Assembly: GCF_030252185.1 (NCBI RefSeq)
Contig: NZ_CP126970.1
Location: forward strand, 1,116,001 to 1,180,000
Reading direction: 5' to 3'
DNA from: Corynebacterium suedekumii
GTDB taxonomy: Bacteria > Actinomycetota > Actinomycetes > Mycobacteriales > Mycobacteriaceae
DNA length: 64,000 nucleotides
The notes beneath the pieces were generated by a model, which worked only from the letters and a program-made list of their open reading frames with translations, did not search any database and was not told the origin of the DNA. Positions 48,181-58,103 of the stretch are shown here, in pieces. How positions within the stretch are numbered: position 1 is the stretch's first letter; every line of letters begins with the position of its first letter. The position numbers were made by a program, and so were the translations under genes.

Positions 48181-49335
48181 ATGGACGTCGTGAGCGCACT
48201 GGAGGCCCTGCAGGGCCGGGGGATGGAGGTCCTGTCGGCCATCGCCGACGGGCGGCTGACCCGCCAACGCCTCATCGACCTCGGCCACCCGCAGTCCACC
48301 GCACGGGCATGGGCCCGCCTCTCGGAGGTGTTCTTCGGACCCACGCGCTCCCGCCGACTCCAGGCGGCGGCGGTGGCGGCCGCCCGCGACGGTGGCCTGT
48401 CCGTCGACGCTCTCCGGGCCGTGGACAAGCACGCCCGCAAGCTGCTCAAGGACGCCTCGGTCTCCGAATGGGAGTTGCGCCTGGAACTGTGCGGTCTGAC
48501 CGGCACCGTCGACGAGATCGAGCGGCAGGCCGCCGCCCGTGTCCGCGAGATCAACCGCACCGTCGCCGACGCCGAGAGGAAGGCCTTCGGCCGGCGCAGC
48601 CTCAAAGGTGGGAAGAACACCGACGCCCAGGGTCTGCGCACCATCACCGTCACCCTGCCGGAGCGACTCATGGCCACCACCCTCGCCCGTCTGCGGGTCA
48701 CCGCCGGTCGGCTGCGGGGTCAGGATGCGAAGCTGTCTTATGAGCAGGCGATGGCGGATGCGTTCCTCTCCCACGTCGGGACTGGTGCCGGTGTCGCTGC
48801 CGGGACGGTGCCCCCGATCCCGCTGGTGGTCATCGGCTTACCCGACTGGGCGAGGATCCACCGACAGGAGGGTGACGAGACGATCTTCGCCCTGACCGAC
48901 GGCACCACCGTCACCGGTGCTGAGCTGGTGGCCGGGCAGATGGCCGAGCATCACCTGGTGGGGGTGTACGGCCCGGTCGAGGGGCCGGTCAATCTCTACC
49001 GGAGCGAGCGTCTGGCCAGCGGGAAGCAGCGGATGCTGTTGGCGGCGGAGACGATCCTGTGTCCGACGCCGGGGTGCACGACCTCGGCGGATGAATGTCA
49101 GGTGCATCACCTGGTGGCCTGGCAGCATGGCGGGGAGACCAATGTGGCGTCGATGTCGGTGGTGTGTCGGGTGCACAATGCCCGCAACGACGACGATCCG
49201 AACGCCCCACCCCGCAACGGTCGCCTGGAACGGCAGGACGGTGGGGTGGTGTTCCACCCGCCTGACGGGCGGGCGGTGGAGACGAATCGGCACCCCATCC
49301 GGGAGCTGTCAGCGATGGCACTGGTCAACGCCTGA
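48181..49335 (+). CDS. DUF222/HNH endonuclease family protein
   Basis: 384-residue protein of the DUF222-HNH (13E12-like) type, a multi-copy actinobacterial family. The N-terminal DUF222 region is helical and basic (RLTRQRLIDLGHPQS, RTITVTLPERLMATTLARLR). The C-terminal HNH finger has paired cysteines in LCPTPGCTTSADECQVHHLV, then WQHGGETNVASMSVVCRVHN with the catalytic His and Asn. It may cut DNA, but its biological role is unproven. ATG 48181 is leaderless. It lies in an accessory patch between rpoC and rpsL. Confidence 0.86.
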   Translation: MDVVSALEALQGRGMEVLSAIADGRLTRQRLIDLGHPQSTARAWARLSEVFFGPTRSRRLQAAAVAAARDGGLSVDALRAVDKHARKLLKDASVSEWELRLELCGLTGTVDEIERQAAARVREINRTVADAERKAFGRRSLKGGKNTDAQGLRTITVTLPERLMATTLARLRVTAGRLRGQDAKLSYEQAMADAFLSHVGTGAGVAAGTVPPIPLVVIGLPDWARIHRQEGDETIFALTDGTTVTGAELVAGQMAEHHLVGVYGPVEGPVNLYRSERLASGKQRMLLAAETILCPTPGCTTSADECQVHHLVAWQHGGETNVASMSVVCRVHNARNDDDPNAPPRNGRLERQDGGVVFHPPDGRAVETNRHPIRELSAMALVNA

Positions 49336-50118
49336 CTACCAGGTGGTGTCCTTGCGAAAGACGGCGTCGACGCCACCGTCGATGAAAATCACCTGACCGC
49401 ACAGATGCGTATTGGCCGGCGACGTCAGCCACGACAGCAGTTCGGCTGCGGATTCGGCGGGCATCCAACCGTTGAGCGGCATCGGAACCTGCTCCTCCAA
49501 CTGGGCACGCCCCTCTGGCGTGCTGGTCAGCTGTTCCGTCATGGCGGAGATGACCACACCCGGAGCGATGGCGTTGAGGGGGATTCCGGCTCCCGCCCAG
49601 TCAGAGGTCGGGGCGTTGAGGCGCACCCAGCGGGCCACGGCCTGCTTGGACGTGGAGTAGTTGAGGTAGCCGGCCTGCGGGCCGGACTCCTCGAGGGCGG
49701 TGCCGCGGGCGACGGCGGCGTCCTCGTCGCCGTCGAGAAGCGCCTGGAGCAGCTCCTCGTCGGCCGGCTGCAGCGACGCCATGGAGGCGGTGACCACCGC
49801 CCGCGGCGCCTCCGACTCGAGTAGGAGGGGGCGCAGACCCTCCAGGGTGGCGACCGCGCCGAAGAAGTTGACCTTCACCGTCGCCGCGATCGGAGCGGAG
49901 ATACCGGCATTCGCGATGACGCCGTCCAGGCGGCCACCGGAAAGCTCACGGGCCCGCTCGACGAGATGCTTCCGGCCCTCGGCGGTAGTGAGGTCGGCGT
50001 CGATGTCGGAACCCCTGAGGTCGGCCCCGATGACGGTGTGGCCCTGGGACGTGAGGAGTTCGGCGGTGGCGGCACCGATGCCGCTGGCGGCGCCGGTGAC
50101 GAGGTAGGTACGGGACAC
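49336..50118 (-). CDS. Short-chain dehydrogenase/reductase
   Basis: 260-residue classical SDR. The cofactor loop is YLVTGAASGIGAATAELL, NAG lies in VIANAGISAP, the catalytic Ser in VTASMASLQ and the Tyr-Lys pair in YLNYSTSKQAVARW. ADLRGSDIDADL suggests NAD preference. Substrate is unknown; the pattern resembles hydroxysteroid or 3-alpha-type SDRs. It ends CGQVIFIDGGVDAVFRKDTTW, longer than usual SDR tails. GTG 50118 follows AAAGGA. It converges directly on the HNH gene. Confidence 0.87.
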   Translation of the reverse strand: MSRTYLVTGAASGIGAATAELLTSQGHTVIGADLRGSDIDADLTTAEGRKHLVERARELSGGRLDGVIANAGISAPIAATVKVNFFGAVATLEGLRPLLLESEAPRAVVTASMASLQPADEELLQALLDGDEDAAVARGTALEESGPQAGYLNYSTSKQAVARWVRLNAPTSDWAGAGIPLNAIAPGVVISAMTEQLTSTPEGRAQLEEQVPMPLNGWMPAESAAELLSWLTSPANTHLCGQVIFIDGGVDAVFRKDTTW

Positions 50119-50215
50119 GGGAGGTCCTTTCGACGGTGGGTTGCTGAGTTCACCGTCGAGATTACCCGCCGAAACTCCTGTTCACGGACCGAACGTCGGT
50201 GTGCTACCCGGGGCA

Positions 50216-50872
50216 TTACGGGACAACGCGACTCAGCCGGGTGACTCCGACACCACCCATGAGCCCCAGCCCGCTCACCCGGATGACGGGGGCGTCCGAA
50301 GGCAGATCCTCCATCCGCACGGTGGCGGACTCGTCGGTGCTGACCTCGAAGCTACCCATGACTCCGACTCCGTCACACACCACCCTGACATCCTCGGGGA
50401 CGTAGATCTCGATCTCACCCATCACGGCGATGGCCGTGATCGTCGTCTGCTGCGCCCCGAGGCGGGCACGCCGCAGATCAATGTCATTGCCGCCCATGAT
50501 GGCCACCGACACATGGGACGGGGCGCACACCCAGTTCTCCGTCTTCTCGCTCTCGCCCATGAGGGAGAAGCTGAGGCGGTCACCGCCCGGCTCCTGGGTC
50601 ACCTGTCGACTGGACGGGTGTGCAACCGGATTGTCGGGACGGATGGCCGGAGTTGATGCCTCCACGACTGCAGCCGGGTCGGGAAACAGATCCGCCAGGG
50701 GAGCATGCAGCTCGTCCCGGAAACGGCTGGCGTACACCTGCCGGGTGCGTTCGTCGAACTCCGCGTAATTCAGGCGACCGTCAGAAAAGGCCTGGCTCAA
50801 CGCGGCTACCACCCGGTTGCGGTCGTCGTCACTGGCCCGGATCCGGGAGGGGTCAGGATCGGAGATGTTCAT
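50216..50872 (-). CDS. DUF1707 protein with LiaF-like C-terminal domain
   Basis: 218-residue protein. The N-terminal 60 residues (RIRASDDDRNRVVAALSQAF, then LNYAEFDERTRQVYASR) are a DUF1707 domain. The C-terminal half (from about 115) is beta-rich with repeated SVAIMGGNDIDLRRAR, IAVMGEIEIYVPEDV and GVGVMGSFEVST units, typical of LiaF-like domains linked to cell-envelope sensing. No membrane helix is visible. ATG 50872 lies seven bases after a TACCAT -10 box that is half of a 14-bp palindrome. Function is unknown. Confidence 0.8.
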   Translation of the reverse strand: MNISDPDPSRIRASDDDRNRVVAALSQAFSDGRLNYAEFDERTRQVYASRFRDELHAPLADLFPDPAAVVEASTPAIRPDNPVAHPSSRQVTQEPGGDRLSFSLMGESEKTENWVCAPSHVSVAIMGGNDIDLRRARLGAQQTTITAIAVMGEIEIYVPEDVRVVCDGVGVMGSFEVSTDESATVRMEDLPSDAPVIRVSGLGLMGGVGVTRLSRVVP

Positions 50873-50885
50873 ACCATCGATGGTA
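50872..50885. promoter_or_regulatory. 14-bp palindrome covering the DUF1707 promoter
   Basis: TACCATCGATGGTA is perfectly symmetric. The minus-strand -10 TACCAT (50880-50885) has an identical plus-strand mirror (50872-50877), so it could bind a regulator or fire in both directions. Confidence 0.45.
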
Positions 50886-50894
50886 AGGAGCGTG

Positions 50895-51902
50895 TCAGCA
50901 CCGCGGGTGCCATTGATCCAGGTGCTCGAACAGTAGACGGTCCGACTCCCGGCGGGCCTGACGGTTGGCATCGACGGTGCCGCCGAGCATGACCTCCCAA
51001 CTCGGGCCGAGCGTGGTGATGTCCTGGTGGAACAGGTGTCCGGCGGCGTCAAAGACGACGGGTTCGAGGTCGGGGTTGCGGTTCGCCAGAGCGCGGGTGG
51101 CAACCTCGGACTGCCACATGGTGTCTTCAGTGCCGGCGAACAGCAGACCGTCGCCGGTGAAGCGGGCGATGTCGGTGGCGGCGTCGTCAGGCGCGGTGCT
51201 GGCCGCCGCCTCGTAGCTGTCCCGGTAGGAGGTGGGCAACCCGAGGATGAGGCGAGAGAACATGGGGAACGTCACCGAGGGGTCGGCGGTGAATGGCGCG
51301 TGGGGAACCGGCTCTCCACGCCAGGTGAAGCTACCGGGCGGCTGTGCGCTGTTGAACGACAGTCCGGCGTAGGTGTACTCGGCCGGGGCATAGAGGACGA
51401 TGTGGTCGATCTCCGGGTAGCGCACGGCGAGGTTGGCGGTGAGCTCGGCACCCTTGGACGAGCCGATGACGGTCAGTGGACCGGACGCACCATTCGTGTC
51501 GCGCCAGTGGAGGATCTCGTCGAAGAAGTCGAGGGGAACCTCCGCAAGCTGGTCACGTTGGCCCGGCTGGCCGAAGAAGTAGAGGGCCAGGACGTCGTGG
51601 CCCCGGGCGCTGATCTGGCGGGCCTGGGCGTCAGCGGCGCTGCCCTCGGATCCTCCGAAGATGACGACCGTGCCGGGGCGGGCATCCCCCTCGGCTGGGT
51701 AGTGGATACCTCGCAGGTAGTCGCCGTCTACCGGGGCGCCGCCGTGATCGGCGATGACAGCATCGCGGTCGGTGAGGTCGGGGCCGGGAATGGCATATCG
51801 GTTGAGGTTATAGGTGCGTACTCCCCACGCCGCGAGGGCGAGGATGACCAGGACGACGAGGGTGAATAACAACAGACGGAGGAGGGCTCTCATTGTGGTC
51901 AT
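50895..51902 (-). CDS. Membrane-anchored BAAT-type alpha/beta hydrolase (copy 1)
   Basis: 335-residue protein with one N-terminal membrane helix (residues 5-26) and an extracytoplasmic alpha/beta hydrolase domain like the acyl-CoA thioester hydrolase/BAAT C-terminal family. The nucleophile Ser is in VIGSSKGAELTANLAVRYPE, EYTYAGLSF follows, and the His is in DAAGHLFHQDI. Substrate is unknown. ATG 51893 (MRALLRLLL) is an alternative start with GGAGA upstream. The gene 40 bp upstream is a clear paralogue. Confidence 0.8.
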   Translation of the reverse strand: MTTMRALLRLLLFTLVVLVILALAAWGVRTYNLNRYAIPGPDLTDRDAVIADHGGAPVDGDYLRGIHYPAEGDARPGTVVIFGGSEGSAADAQARQISARGHDVLALYFFGQPGQRDQLAEVPLDFFDEILHWRDTNGASGPLTVIGSSKGAELTANLAVRYPEIDHIVLYAPAEYTYAGLSFNSAQPPGSFTWRGEPVPHAPFTADPSVTFPMFSRLILGLPTSYRDSYEAAASTAPDDAATDIARFTGDGLLFAGTEDTMWQSEVATRALANRNPDLEPVVFDAAGHLFHQDITTLGPSWEVMLGGTVDANRQARRESDRLLFEHLDQWHPRC

Positions 51903-51942
51903 TTCTCCATGGTGTGAGCTTGTCGCGGCGTCAGGTCAAGTG

Positions 51943-52986
51943 TTACCGGTCGTGCCAGCGGGCGAGTCGGTCGGTGAGGATGAGGTCGGATTCCTGTTTG
52001 GCCAGGCGGTTGCCGTTGACGGTGCCTCCGAGGGTGGTTTTCCAGCCGAGGCCGAGTTCGCTGATGTTCTCGTGGAAGTGGTGTCCGGCACTGTCGAAGA
52101 TGATGGTCTCGAGGCGGGGGTTGTCACGGGAGAGGGCGTGGGCGGCGGTGTCGGAGGGCCAGGCGGCGTCCATGTCGCGGGCGAAGAGCAGGCCGTCGCC
52201 GGCGAAGTGGGTGAGGTCGATGCGGGAGGCGGCGGTGGGGCCGGTGGCGGCCTGTCTGTTCAGGGGAGTGGCGATGTTGAGGGCGCGGGAGGCGGCGGCG
52301 CTGGCGGCTTCTTCGTAGCGGGCGCGGTGGGAGACGGGGAGCCCGAGGGTGGTGCGGACCATCATGGGGGCGTAGGTGCCCCAGGAGGTGGTGTAGGGGG
52401 CGAAGGGGACGGGTGTGCCGTGCCAGGTGTAGCTGCTGGATTGTGCGCGGTTGTCGTACTGGGCGCCGGCGTAGGTGTATTCGCTGGGGGAGTAGAGGAC
52501 GATGTGGTCGATTTCGGGGTAGCGGGCGGCGAGGTTGGCGGTGAGTTCGGCGCCTTTGGACGAGCCGAGGACGGTGAGGGGGCCGTCGGCGAGTTGGTGG
52601 TCGGTCATCCAGGTGAGGGCTTCGTCGAAGAAGTCGAGGGGGATGGTGGAGAGGCCGGGTTGGCCGAAGTAGTAGAGGGAGAGGACGTCGTAGCCCTGGT
52701 CCTGGAGGTGGCGGGCGCGGTGGGGGTCGGTTCCGCCGTCGCGGCCGCCGAAGATGATGACGGCGCCGGGGTGGGGTGTGCCGTGGGCGGAGTAGTGGAT
52801 ACCGCGGAGGTAGTCGCCGTCTACGGGGGAGCCGCCGTATTCGCGGATGATGCCTGCCCGGTGGGTAGGGTCGGGTGTGTCTATGGCGTAGCGGTGGGTG
52901 TTGAAGGAGTGGGTGCCCCAGAGGATGAGCGCGATGGCGACGAAGGCCGTGATGAGTGCGCTGATGGCTCTGGCTGACGTCTTCAT
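51943..52986 (-). CDS. Membrane-anchored BAAT-type alpha/beta hydrolase (copy 2)
   Basis: 347-residue paralogue of copy 1, sharing SSKGAELTANLAARYPEIDH and the GSPVDGDYLRGIHYSAHG segment. It has an N-terminal membrane helix (about 8-28), nucleophile Ser in VLGSSKGAE and His in DSAGHHFHENI. ATG 52986 is chosen because MKTSARAISALITAF begins the membrane helix; upstream in-frame codons give unrelated sequence. A TATATG -10-like box lies about 40 bases before it. The two genes look like a tandem duplication. Confidence 0.8.
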   Translation of the reverse strand: MKTSARAISALITAFVAIALILWGTHSFNTHRYAIDTPDPTHRAGIIREYGGSPVDGDYLRGIHYSAHGTPHPGAVIIFGGRDGGTDPHRARHLQDQGYDVLSLYYFGQPGLSTIPLDFFDEALTWMTDHQLADGPLTVLGSSKGAELTANLAARYPEIDHIVLYSPSEYTYAGAQYDNRAQSSSYTWHGTPVPFAPYTTSWGTYAPMMVRTTLGLPVSHRARYEEAASAAASRALNIATPLNRQAATGPTAASRIDLTHFAGDGLLFARDMDAAWPSDTAAHALSRDNPRLETIIFDSAGHHFHENISELGLGWKTTLGGTVNGNRLAKQESDLILTDRLARWHDR

Positions 52987-53064
52987 GTGTTCGGTGTGGA
53001 CTCTGGGGAGGGTTTTCGCGCCACCTTCATATAAATCACAACGCAATTGTCGTGTGGGCGGGAT

Positions 53065-53094
53065 TTGGGCTCTGTCCACTTCGTCCGGTAGTGT
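53065..53094 (+). promoter_or_regulatory. Predicted rpsL promoter
   Basis: TTGGGC (53065-53070) and TAGTGT (53089-53094) are 18 bp apart. The start near 53100 gives a leader of about 195 bases, with a 6-bp stem (TCCCAC/GTGGGA) near its 5' end. Confidence 0.4.
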
Positions 53095-53296
53095 TTCCCG
53101 CAGTCCCACGTCTTGACTGTGGGAGCCTGAGGTTCCTCCCGGTAGGCCAGCGAGAGCGGCTGACTGGGTTTCGCACGTTTCAGGACTTGTCGTCCGGGAC
53201 CGTTCGTCTGAGGGTCAGGCGAGGAAGATTCTCCCCCAAGTTTTCCTGGTCGGTCATGTCCGGCCGGACATACCGATCAACAACGAAAGACGGTTC

Positions 53297-53668
53297 ATGC
53301 CTACTATTCAGCAGCTGGTCCGCAAGGGCCGCCACGACAAGGCGTCGAAGGTGTCGACTGCCGCTCTGAAGGGTTCCCCTCAGCGTCGTGGCGTGTGCAC
53401 CCGTGTGTACACCACCACTCCGAAGAAGCCGAACTCCGCTCTGCGTAAGGTCGCCCGTGTGCGCCTGACCACCGGTATCGAGGTCTCCGCCTACATTCCG
53501 GGCGAGGGCCACAACCTGCAGGAGCACTCGATGGTGCTCGTGCGCGGCGGCCGTGTGAAGGACCTTCCGGGTGTCCGTTACAAGATCGTCCGCGGCACCC
53601 TCGACACCCAGGGTGTCAAGGACCGCAAGCAGGCCCGTTCCCGCTACGGCGCCAAGAAGGAGAAGTAA
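53297..53668 (+). CDS. rpsL: 30S ribosomal protein S12
   Basis: 123-residue S12, a decoding-centre protein. It has [40 protein letters not shown] and [20 protein letters not shown]. Lys43 and Lys88, where streptomycin-resistance changes occur, are wild type. The ribosome site is weak (AAAGACGG). It is followed by rpsG after 3 bp, the start of the str operon. Confidence 0.98.
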   Translation: MPTIQQLVRKGRHDKASKVSTAALKGSPQRRGVCTRVYTTTPKKPNSALRKVARVRLTTGIEVSAYIPGEGHNLQEHSMVLVRGGRVKDLPGVRYKIVRGTLDTQGVKDRKQARSRYGAKKEK

Positions 53669-53671
53669 CCG

Positions 53672-54139
53672 ATGCGTAAGAATGCAGCTCCGAAGCGCCC
53701 CGTCGTCAAGGACCCGGTATACAGCTCCGAGGTCGTCACCCAGCTCGTGAACAAGGTTCTGCTGGACGGCAAGAAGTCCACCGCCGAGCGCATCGTCTAC
53801 GGTGCTCTTGAGACCTGCCGCGAGAAGACCGGTACTGATCCGGTCGGCACCCTGGAGAAGGCTCTGGGCAACATCCGCCCGGACCTGGAGGTCCGTTCCC
53901 GTCGTGTCGGTGGCGCCACCTACCAGGTGCCGGTGGAGGTCCGTCCGGGCCGTTCCAACACCCTGGCTCTGCGGTGGCTGGTCACCTTCACCCGTCAGCG
54001 TCGTGAGAACACGATGGTCGAGCGTCTGGCCAACGAGATCCTGGATGCGTCCAACGGTCTCGGTGCTTCCGTGAAGCGTCGTGAGGACACCCACAAGATG
54101 GCTGAGGCCAACCGCGCCTTCGCTCACTACCGCTGGTAG
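53672..54139 (+). CDS. rpsG: 30S ribosomal protein S7
   Basis: 155-residue S7, primary binder of the 16S rRNA 3' domain. Conserved parts are [40 protein letters not shown] [20 protein letters not shown], and the end [29 protein letters not shown] at the rpsL 3' end is its ribosome site, so translation is coupled. Confidence 0.98.
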   Translation: MRKNAAPKRPVVKDPVYSSEVVTQLVNKVLLDGKKSTAERIVYGALETCREKTGTDPVGTLEKALGNIRPDLEVRSRRVGGATYQVPVEVRPGRSNTLALRWLVTFTRQRRENTMVERLANEILDASNGLGASVKRREDTHKMAEANRAFAHYRW

Positions 54140-54381
54140 CACGAATTTCACTCATGGCCCACGCGACCATCGCTTATCGACGCCGCCCCTCCCGCACCAC
54201 TGCGGGATCCGGTGGCGGTGCGGCGATCGTCGCCTGGGCCATCGGTGTCTGAACGTCGTTGTCTGCCGTAGGCTCTGCCTGTACGGCCGAACAATGGCAC
54301 TATTGAACGAGAACTATCCACCGACGGCGTTTTATTGGTCACCGGCCAAGGGCGTCGAGATCTACAAGTTGGGGTAAGAAC
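54140..54381 (+). promoter_or_regulatory. rpsG-fusA spacer with hairpin, -10 box and a short ORF
   Basis: CGCCGC/GCGGCG (54181-54186/54230-54235) encloses CCCGCA/TGCGGG (54191-54206), a possible attenuator. TAGGCT (54269-54274) could be a fusA -10 box. ATG 54294 opens a 27-codon frame that ends four bases before fusA; it lacks a ribosome site. Confidence 0.4.
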
Positions 54382-56505
54382 GTGGCACAAGAAGTGCTTA
54401 AGGACCTGAACAAGGTCCGCAACATCGGCATCATGGCCCACATCGATGCCGGTAAGACCACCACGACCGAGCGCATCCTCTTCTACACCGGTATCAACCG
54501 TAAGGTCGGCGAGACCCACGACGGCGCATCCACCACTGACTGGATGGAGCAGGAGAAGGAGCGTGGCATCACGATCACCTCCGCCGCCGTCACCTGTTTC
54601 TGGAAGAACAACCAGATCAACATCATCGACACCCCGGGTCACGTCGACTTCACCGTCGAGGTCGAGCGTTCCCTGCGTGTCCTCGACGGCGCCATCGCCG
54701 TCTTCGACGGCAAGGAGGGCGTGGAGCCGCAGTCGGAGCAGGTGTGGCGTCAGGCCACCAAGTACGACGTTCCGCGTATCTGCTTCGTCAACAAGATGGA
54801 CAAGCTCGGCGCTGACTTCTACTACACCGTCGGCACCATCGTCGACCGTCTCGGCGCCAAGCCGCTGGTCATGCAGCTGCCGATCGGCGCTGAGGATGAC
54901 TTCGACGGCGTCGTGGACCTCATCGACATGAAGGCCCTGACCTGGCGCGGCAAGACCGAGATCGGTACCGACGCCACCGTCGAGGAGATCCCGGCCGACC
55001 TGCAGGAGAAGGCCGAGGAGTACCGCGAGAAGCTGCTCGAGACCGTCGCCGAGTCCGACGAAGAGCTCATGGAGAAGTACTTCGGCGGCGAGGAGCTGAC
55101 GAAGGAGGAGATCCAGGGCGCGATCCGCAAGATGGTCGTCGCCTCCGAGATCTACCCGGTCTTCTGTGGCACCGCCTACCGCAACAAGGGTGTCCAGCCG
55201 CTGCTCGACGCCGCTGTCGCGTACCTGCCGAACCCGCTGGACGTCGGCGAGGTCGAGGGCCATGCCGTGGGCGACGAGAACGAGGTCATCACCCGTAAGC
55301 CCTCCATCTCCGAGCCGTTCTCCGCGCTGGCCTTCAAGATCGCCGCGCACCCGTTCTTCGGCAAGCTGACCTTCGTCCGCGTGTACTCCGGCCGCGTTGA
55401 GCCGGGTGACTCCGTCACCAACACGACCAAGGGCAAGAAGGAGCGCATCGGCAAGCTGTTCCAGATGCACGCCAACAAGGAGAACCCGGTCGAGGAGGCC
55501 CTCGCCGGCAACATCTACGCGTTCATCGGCCTGAAGGACACCACCACCGGTGACACCCTCTGCGCCACCGACGCACCGATCATCCTCGAGTCCATGGACT
55601 TCCCGGACCCGGTGATCAAGGTCTCCATCGAGCCGAAGACCAAGTCCGACCAGGAGAAGCTGGGTGTCGCCATCCAGAAGCTCTCCGAGGAGGACCCGAC
55701 CTTCACCGTCGAGCTCGACGAGGAGTCCGGCCAGACCGTCATCGGCGGCATGGGTGAGCTCCACCTCGACGTCCTCGTCGACCGCATGAAGCGCGAGTAC
55801 AAGGTCGAGGCCAACGTCGGTGCCCCGCAGGTCGCGTACCGCGAGACCATCCGCAAGCCCGTGGAGAAGCTCGAGTACACCCACAAGAAGCAGACCGGTG
55901 GTTCCGGCCAGTTCGCGAAGGTCATCATCTCCCTGGAGCCCTACGCTCCGGCCGAGGATGAGCTGGAGGAGGGCGAGTCGGCACTGTACAAGTTCGACAA
56001 CGCCGTCACCGGTGGCCGCGTCCCGCGCGAGTACATCCCGTCCGTCGACGCCGGCATCCAGGACGCCATGCAGTACGGCTACCTGGCGGGCTTCCCGCTG
56101 GTCAACATCAAGGCCACCCTGCTTGACGGTCAGTACCACGAGGTCGACTCCTCGGAAATGGCCTTCAAGGTCGCCGGTTCCCAGGCGCTGAAGGAGGCTG
56201 TCGCCAAGGCGAAGCCGGTCCTGCTCGAGCCGATGATGGCCGTCGAGGTCACCACGCCCGAGGAGTACATGGGTGAGGTCATCGGCGACATCAACTCCCG
56301 TCGTGGCCAGGTCAACGCCATGGATGACCGTTCCGGCGCCAAGGTCGTCAAGGCCAAGGTCCCGCTGTCCGAGATGTTCGGCTACGTCGGCGACCTGCGT
56401 TCCAAGACCCAGGGCCGTGCGAACTACACGATGATCTTCGACTCCTACGCCGAGGTCCCCTCCTCCGTGTCTGAGTCCATCATCTCCGAGCGCACGGGCA
56501 ACTAG
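54382..56505 (+). CDS. fusA: Elongation factor G
   Basis: 707-residue EF-G, the translocation GTPase. The G1 motif is [15 protein letters not shown], with [17 protein letters not shown] (G3) and NKMDK (G4). Domains II to V follow, with [33 protein letters not shown], and [20 protein letters not shown] near the end. GTG 54382 follows a GGGGTAAG ribosome site. It belongs to the str operon, but the 242-bp spacer suggests separate control. Confidence 0.98.
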   Translation: MAQEVLKDLNKVRNIGIMAHIDAGKTTTTERILFYTGINRKVGETHDGASTTDWMEQEKERGITITSAAVTCFWKNNQINIIDTPGHVDFTVEVERSLRVLDGAIAVFDGKEGVEPQSEQVWRQATKYDVPRICFVNKMDKLGADFYYTVGTIVDRLGAKPLVMQLPIGAEDDFDGVVDLIDMKALTWRGKTEIGTDATVEEIPADLQEKAEEYREKLLETVAESDEELMEKYFGGEELTKEEIQGAIRKMVVASEIYPVFCGTAYRNKGVQPLLDAAVAYLPNPLDVGEVEGHAVGDENEVITRKPSISEPFSALAFKIAAHPFFGKLTFVRVYSGRVEPGDSVTNTTKGKKERIGKLFQMHANKENPVEEALAGNIYAFIGLKDTTTGDTLCATDAPIILESMDFPDPVIKVSIEPKTKSDQEKLGVAIQKLSEEDPTFTVELDEESGQTVIGGMGELHLDVLVDRMKREYKVEANVGAPQVAYRETIRKPVEKLEYTHKKQTGGSGQFAKVIISLEPYAPAEDELEEGESALYKFDNAVTGGRVPREYIPSVDAGIQDAMQYGYLAGFPLVNIKATLLDGQYHEVDSSEMAFKVAGSQALKEAVAKAKPVLLEPMMAVEVTTPEEYMGEVIGDINSRRGQVNAMDDRSGAKVVKAKVPLSEMFGYVGDLRSKTQGRANYTMIFDSYAEVPSSVSESIISERTGN

Positions 56506-56514
56506 CCCCTCGTC

Positions 56515-56577
56515 GGGGACCGTGACCTGACAGCTGACGACGCCCCGTGCCGGCGTCGAGAAGCGGTCACGGTCCCC
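56515..56577 (+). terminator. Large nested hairpin after fusA
   Basis: GGGGACCGTGACC (56515-56527) pairs with GGTCACGGTCCCC (56565-56577), enclosing a second GACGCC/GGCGTC stem. It lacks a T-tract but is very stable. Confidence 0.6.
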
Positions 56578-56629
56578 GCCAACGGCGGGGTAGCGGTCGT
56601 GCTGAATGCCCACCCGATGCGGGTGGACG

Positions 56630-56710
56630 TTGAGCCGGCCGTTACCCTCTCCGTATGATCCACGGATCAGCCGGTCACGGTTTGAAAAAGTGACGGCAGA
56701 AACCTAGGAT
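56630..56710 (+). promoter_or_regulatory. Two tuf promoters
   Basis: TTGAAA (56682-56687) with TAGGAT (56705-56710) at 17 bp, and TTGAGC (56630-56635) with TATGAT (56654-56659) at 18 bp. A small stem CCACCCG/CGGGTGG lies upstream (56610-56626). The near one is the stronger. Confidence 0.6.
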
Positions 56711-56836
56711 CGTGTAACTGGCACATTGTTAAATCACCATTGCGTCCGGCACCGAATGAGTGTCGCGCCGAATGGTGACTGTCAACCAACGTGGCTGCGA
56801 AGGTCGTAGCCACCATGAAGTCCAGGAGGACACACA

Positions 56837-58027
56837 GTGGCAAAGGCGAAGTTTGAGCGTACGAAGCCCCACGTCAACATCGGCACCATCGGTCACGTTG
56901 ACCACGGCAAGACCACCACCACCGCCGCCATCACCAAGGTTCTGGCTGACGCGTACCCGGAGCTCAACGAGGCCTTCGCCTTCGACGCCATCGACAAGGC
57001 GCCGGAGGAGAAGGAGCGTGGCATCACGATCAACATCTCCCACGTTGAGTACCAGACCGAGAAGCGCCACTACGCGCACGTCGACGCTCCGGGCCACGCC
57101 GACTACATCAAGAACATGATCACCGGCGCCGCTCAGATGGACGGTGCCATCCTCGTGGTCGCCGCCACCGACGGCCCGATGCCGCAGACCCGTGAGCACG
57201 TCCTCCTGGCCCGCCAGGTCGGCGTCCCCTACATCCTCGTCGCCCTGAACAAGTGCGACATGGTCGACGACGAAGAGATCATCGAGCTCGTCGAGATGGA
57301 GGTCCGCGAGCTGCTGGCCGAGCAGGACTACGACGAGGACGCCCCGATCGTCCACATCTCCGCTCTCAAGGCTCTCGAGGGTGACGAGAAGTGGACCAAG
57401 CAGATCCTCGAGCTCATGCAGGCCTGCGATGACTCCATCCCGGATCCGGAGCGCGAGACCGACAAGCCGTTCCTGATGCCGATCGAGGACATCTTCACCA
57501 TCACCGGTCGTGGCACCGTCGTCACCGGCCGTGTCGAGCGTGGCTCCCTCAACGCCAACGAGGATGTCGAGATCATCGGCATCAAGGACAAGTCCACCAC
57601 CACCACCGTCACCGGTATCGAGATGTTCCGTAAGCTCCTCGACTACACCGAGGCCGGCGACAACTGTGGTCTGCTGCTCCGCGGCATCAAGCGCGAGGAC
57701 GTCGAGCGCGGCCAGGTCATCATCAAGCCGGGCGCCTACACCCCGCACACCGAGTTCGAGGGTTCCGTCTACGTCCTGTCCAAGGATGAGGGCGGCCGCC
57801 ACACCCCGTTCTTCGACAACTACCGTCCGCAGTTCTACTTCCGCACCACCGACGTCACCGGTGTCGTGAAGCTGCCGGAGGGCACCGAGATGGTCATGCC
57901 GGGCGACAACGTCGACATGTCCGTCACCCTGATCCAGCCGGTCGCCATGGACGAGGGCCTGCGCTTCGCTATCCGCGAGGGCTCCCGCACCGTCGGCGCT
58001 GGCCGCGTCACCAAGATCATCAAGTAA
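56837..58027 (+). CDS. tuf: Elongation factor Tu
   Basis: 396-residue EF-Tu, which delivers aminoacyl-tRNA. The G1 motif is [15 protein letters not shown], with [25 protein letters not shown] and [12 protein letters not shown]. Domain III ends [14 protein letters not shown] 56837 follows AGGAGG seven bases upstream. Strong promoters and a strong terminator flank it, as expected for one of the most abundant proteins. The sequence begins [20 protein letters not shown], the usual actinobacterial form. Confidence 0.99.
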   Translation: MAKAKFERTKPHVNIGTIGHVDHGKTTTTAAITKVLADAYPELNEAFAFDAIDKAPEEKERGITINISHVEYQTEKRHYAHVDAPGHADYIKNMITGAAQMDGAILVVAATDGPMPQTREHVLLARQVGVPYILVALNKCDMVDDEEIIELVEMEVRELLAEQDYDEDAPIVHISALKALEGDEKWTKQILELMQACDDSIPDPERETDKPFLMPIEDIFTITGRGTVVTGRVERGSLNANEDVEIIGIKDKSTTTTVTGIEMFRKLLDYTEAGDNCGLLLRGIKREDVERGQVIIKPGAYTPHTEFEGSVYVLSKDEGGRHTPFFDNYRPQFYFRTTDVTGVVKLPEGTEMVMPGDNVDMSVTLIQPVAMDEGLRFAIREGSRTVGAGRVTKIIK

Positions 58028-58047
58028 TCACCTGCTGATCTGCCGAG

Positions 58048-58080
58048 AAGGCCCGGAGGAATTGTCCTCCGGGCCTTTGT
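58048..58080 (+). terminator. tuf terminator
   Basis: AAGGCCCGGAGGA (58048-58060), loop ATTG, TCCTCCGGGCCTT (58065-58077), followed by TGT. The stem is perfect. Confidence 0.88.
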
Positions 58081-58091
58081 CGTGTGTTTGG

Positions 58092-58097
58092 TATCTT
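58092..58097 (+). promoter_or_regulatory. panD -10 box
   Basis: TATCTT ends six bases before ATG 58104, implying leaderless transcription. Confidence 0.42.
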
Positions 58098-58103
58098 ATG
58101 GCA

